A stretch of 7,466 bases of DNA from Akkermansia muciniphila (GTDB taxonomy: Bacteria > Verrucomicrobiota > Verrucomicrobiia > Verrucomicrobiales > Akkermansiaceae), in assembly GCA_943324575.2 (NCBI GenBank), contig CALPMD020000056.1, positions 1 to 7,466 of the forward strand, written 5' to 3'. Position numbers and translations under genes: made by a program. The notes below the pieces were generated by a model. That model was not told where the DNA came from. It searched no databases and was given only the letters and a program-made list of their open reading frames with translations. Below, one piece after another: positions 5,758 to 7,466 of the stretch; the stretch's first letter is position 1; each line of letters opens with the position of its first letter.

Positions 5758-7466
5758 TTGAGCGGTGTTCTCGAGTGCTTGGCCGTTGAGGAGAGTGGTG
5801 TAGTCGAGGAGGATTCTTTGCGCTTCGGAAAGAACGATGTCCTCGGTGGCTGCGGTTTCGGACCCTAGCTCGGCGTCGTCGTCGAGATCTGCGGCAGGAG
5901 TTTTCTGTTTCACGGGGTCGCCGAGGCCGGGAAGAAAGGCGTTTTTAAGCGTCACTTCATAGGCGGGCGGTGGGGTGATGCCACGGGCAAGGCGGGCCTT
6001 TTTCAAGGTGTCGGCCCGGGCGGCGAGATCGGCTTTTTCCTTTTTTCGGCGGACTTCGTTGAGCGAGGCGGACTTGTCGGCCCGGATTTTTCGGTAGTAC
6101 TCGATGTCGGTTTTCAGTTCCGCGAAGTCTGGGTCCTTGGCGATGCGCTGGTCTGAGCGCACGCGGAGAGTTGCGAGTGAGGTACTGACGCGATTGGACT
6201 CGGTGAATTTCACGGGGGCGATGGTGTCCCACGGCAGTGGGTTGCCGAGGTCGGACTCGCCGATTTCAGGCTGATCGGTCAGTGATGGGACGATGATGTC
6301 GGCCTTGACGCCTTCGAGTTGGGTCGACTTGCCGCTGGGTCGGTAGAATTTGCTGATGGTGACTTTTAAAGCGCCGGGGTCGGAGCCGGGGATCAGGCCG
6401 TGGTCATGCATGACCTTGGACAGTGGGACGATGGTTTGCACGGTACCTTTGCCGAAGGTGCAGGTGTCGCCCACTACGATCGCGCGGCCGTAGTCTTGGA
6501 GGGCACCGGCAACAATTTCCGAAGCGGAGGCGCTGAAGCGGCTGGTCAGGACAACGAGAGGGCCGTCGTAGGTCACTTTGCCGTCGAAGTCCTTGCCGAC
6601 TTCCAAGTGGCCTTCGAGGTCGCGTGTTTGCACGACCGGCCCGTATGGAATGAAGAGACCGGTGAGGCTGATGGCTTCTTGAAGAGAGCCACCGCCGTTG
6701 CGGCGCAGGTCGAGGATGATGCCCGTGACTTTTTCCCGTTGCAGCTTGGTGATGATTTTCGAAACGTCCTCGGTGGCTGAGGCGGGGTTGCTTTTGCCGT
6801 CGTCCTCGCCGGCGTAGAAGGCGGTGAGGTCGATGACGCCGATGCGCTGGGTGCGGTCACCCGTGGGCAGGTCGATGATTTTTGCCTTGGCCTGCTGGTC
6901 TTCCAGTTTGATTTCTTCGCGGACGATGGTGACGGTTTTGCGGGCGCTGTCGTCGGAGCTGTTGGCTGGGATGAGGTTGAGATAGACGGAGCTGCCTTTT
7001 TTGCCGCGGATCAGATCGACGGCTTGGGACAGGGGTAGATCGACAATATCGGTGAACTCAGCACCCGCTTGCTGAGCGACGCCGACGATGCGATCTCCGC
7101 TCTTGAGGAGTCCGCTGCGCGCGGCGGGGCCGCCTGGAATCAGATCCGTGATTTTGCAATAGCCGTCCTGGGATCGCAGCGTTGCACCGATCCCGATGAG
7201 CGAAAGGTTCATGCCGATTTGGAAGCTCTTGAGCTGCTCGGCCCCCATGTAATCAGAATGCGGGTCATAGGACTGAGCGAGTGACTCCAGGTAGTATTCC
7301 AGCACGGCCTTGCTGTCGGACTTGCGCATCGTCTCTGCCGTGCGGGCGCTGCGGCGGCTGAGAGTTTTGACGATGTCGGCTTCCTTCTTGCCTGCGAGTT
7401 TTTCCTGCAGGTACTCGTAGCGGAGTTGCTGTCGCCAGAGGTTTTGGGCGGCGTTGATATCAGTCG
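5731..7466 (-). CDS. prc: Tail-specific carboxy-terminal protease Tsp/Prc (S41A), 5' end beyond window
   Basis: The frame is open from the right edge, so about 577 C-terminal residues are seen; the M at 7329 is internal, because 45 more in-frame residues (through TDINAAQNLWRQQLRYEY) match the family upstream of it. Numbering from that M, YDPHSDYM (21-28) precedes a PDZ domain (about 45-120) with GGPAARSGLLKSGDRIVGV. The S41 core has LDLRRNGGGSLQEA (206-219) and the catalytic serine S268 in RFSASASEI, with D279 and K294 matching the spacing of E. coli Tsp S430, D441 and K455 apart from one extra residue in GDTCTFGKG. The C-terminal DUF3340-type domain includes GVKADIIVPS, NPLPWDTI and RIAKDPDF. 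Known members cut proteins from nonpolar C-termini in the periplasm; a signal peptide would lie outside the window. The gene is convergent with tRNA-Phe, only six bases apart. Confidence 0.95.
   Translation of the reverse strand, partial: TDINAAQNLWRQQLRYEYLQEKLAGKKEADIVKTLSRRSARTAETMRKSDSKAVLEYYLESLAQSYDPHSDYMGAEQLKSFQIGMNLSLIGIGATLRSQDGYCKITDLIPGGPAARSGLLKSGDRIVGVAQQAGAEFTDIVDLPLSQAVDLIRGKKGSSVYLNLIPANSSDDSARKTVTIVREEIKLEDQQAKAKIIDLPTGDRTQRIGVIDLTAFYAGEDDGKSNPASATEDVSKIITKLQREKVTGIILDLRRNGGGSLQEAISLTGLFIPYGPVVQTRDLEGHLEVGKDFDGKVTYDGPLVVLTSRFSASASEIVAGALQDYGRAIVVGDTCTFGKGTVQTIVPLSKVMHDHGLIPGSDPGALKVTISKFYRPSGKSTQLEGVKADIIVPSLTDQPEIGESDLGNPLPWDTIAPVKFTESNRVSTSLATLRVRSDQRIAKDPDFAELKTDIEYYRKIRADKSASLNEVRRKKEKADLAARADTLKKARLARGITPPPAYEVTLKNAFLPGLGDPVKQKTPAADLDDDAELGSETAATEDIVLSEAQRILLDYTTLLNGQALENTAQLPLKKLLE

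Noticed and set aside
1..7466. CRISPR, toxin-antitoxin, phage, transposase or other novel multi-gene system
   Set aside because: No direct-repeat array, no small paired genes and no recombinase or integrase motifs were found; the identified genes are core housekeeping types. The tRNA has no visible attachment-site duplicate of its 3' end within the window.

Overview
This looks like an ordinary chromosomal stretch of a GC-rich, Gram-negative-type bacterium, most likely from the Verrucomicrobiota. That placement is an inference from the gene mix, from the protein flavours (a CbiX-type chelatase with the FWKEEP motif, a Tsp/Prc protease with its C-terminal domain, a compact four-helix FtsK) and from weak Shine-Dalgarno sites. 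No rRNA or marker phylogeny could be run. I see no transposase, phage gene, CRISPR array or defence cassette.

Layout, left to right. (1) The 5' part of a CbiX-like sirohydrochlorin chelatase gene on the minus strand runs off the left edge. (2) Divergent from it is a complete lipoate-ligase-fold protein on the plus strand that carries the cysteine expected of LipM-type octanoyltransferases. (3) Convergent with that is a minus-strand pair: a divergent DUF2064-like (GT-A fold) protein, followed 66 bases later by an RlmI-type 23S rRNA (cytosine-C5) methyltransferase. (4) Divergent from this pair is a full-length ftsK/spoIIIE-type DNA translocase gene on the plus strand. (5) A 225-base non-coding interval holds an elaborate compound palindrome of four hairpins, then an AT-rich upstream element and a promoter-like sequence, a short GCAA-loop hairpin, and tRNA-Phe(GAA). 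(6) Convergent with the tRNA is the C-terminal three quarters or so of a tail-specific protease (Tsp/Prc, family S41A) on the minus strand; its 5' end lies beyond the right edge.

The genes serve housekeeping roles: tetrapyrrole metal insertion, lipoyl cofactor assembly, ribosome modification, chromosome segregation at division, translation, and periplasmic protein processing. They do not form one pathway. The least ordinary material is in the 5427-5760 interval. It contains the nested inverted repeat with a compensatory base-pair change, a well-formed candidate stable-RNA promoter, and a bulged hairpin shared by the ends of the tRNA and protease transcription units, overlapping the protease stop codon. 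Within the proteins, the points to note are an acidic insertion in the FtsK motor, the loss of both signature motifs in the DUF2064-like protein, and the LipM-like cysteine.
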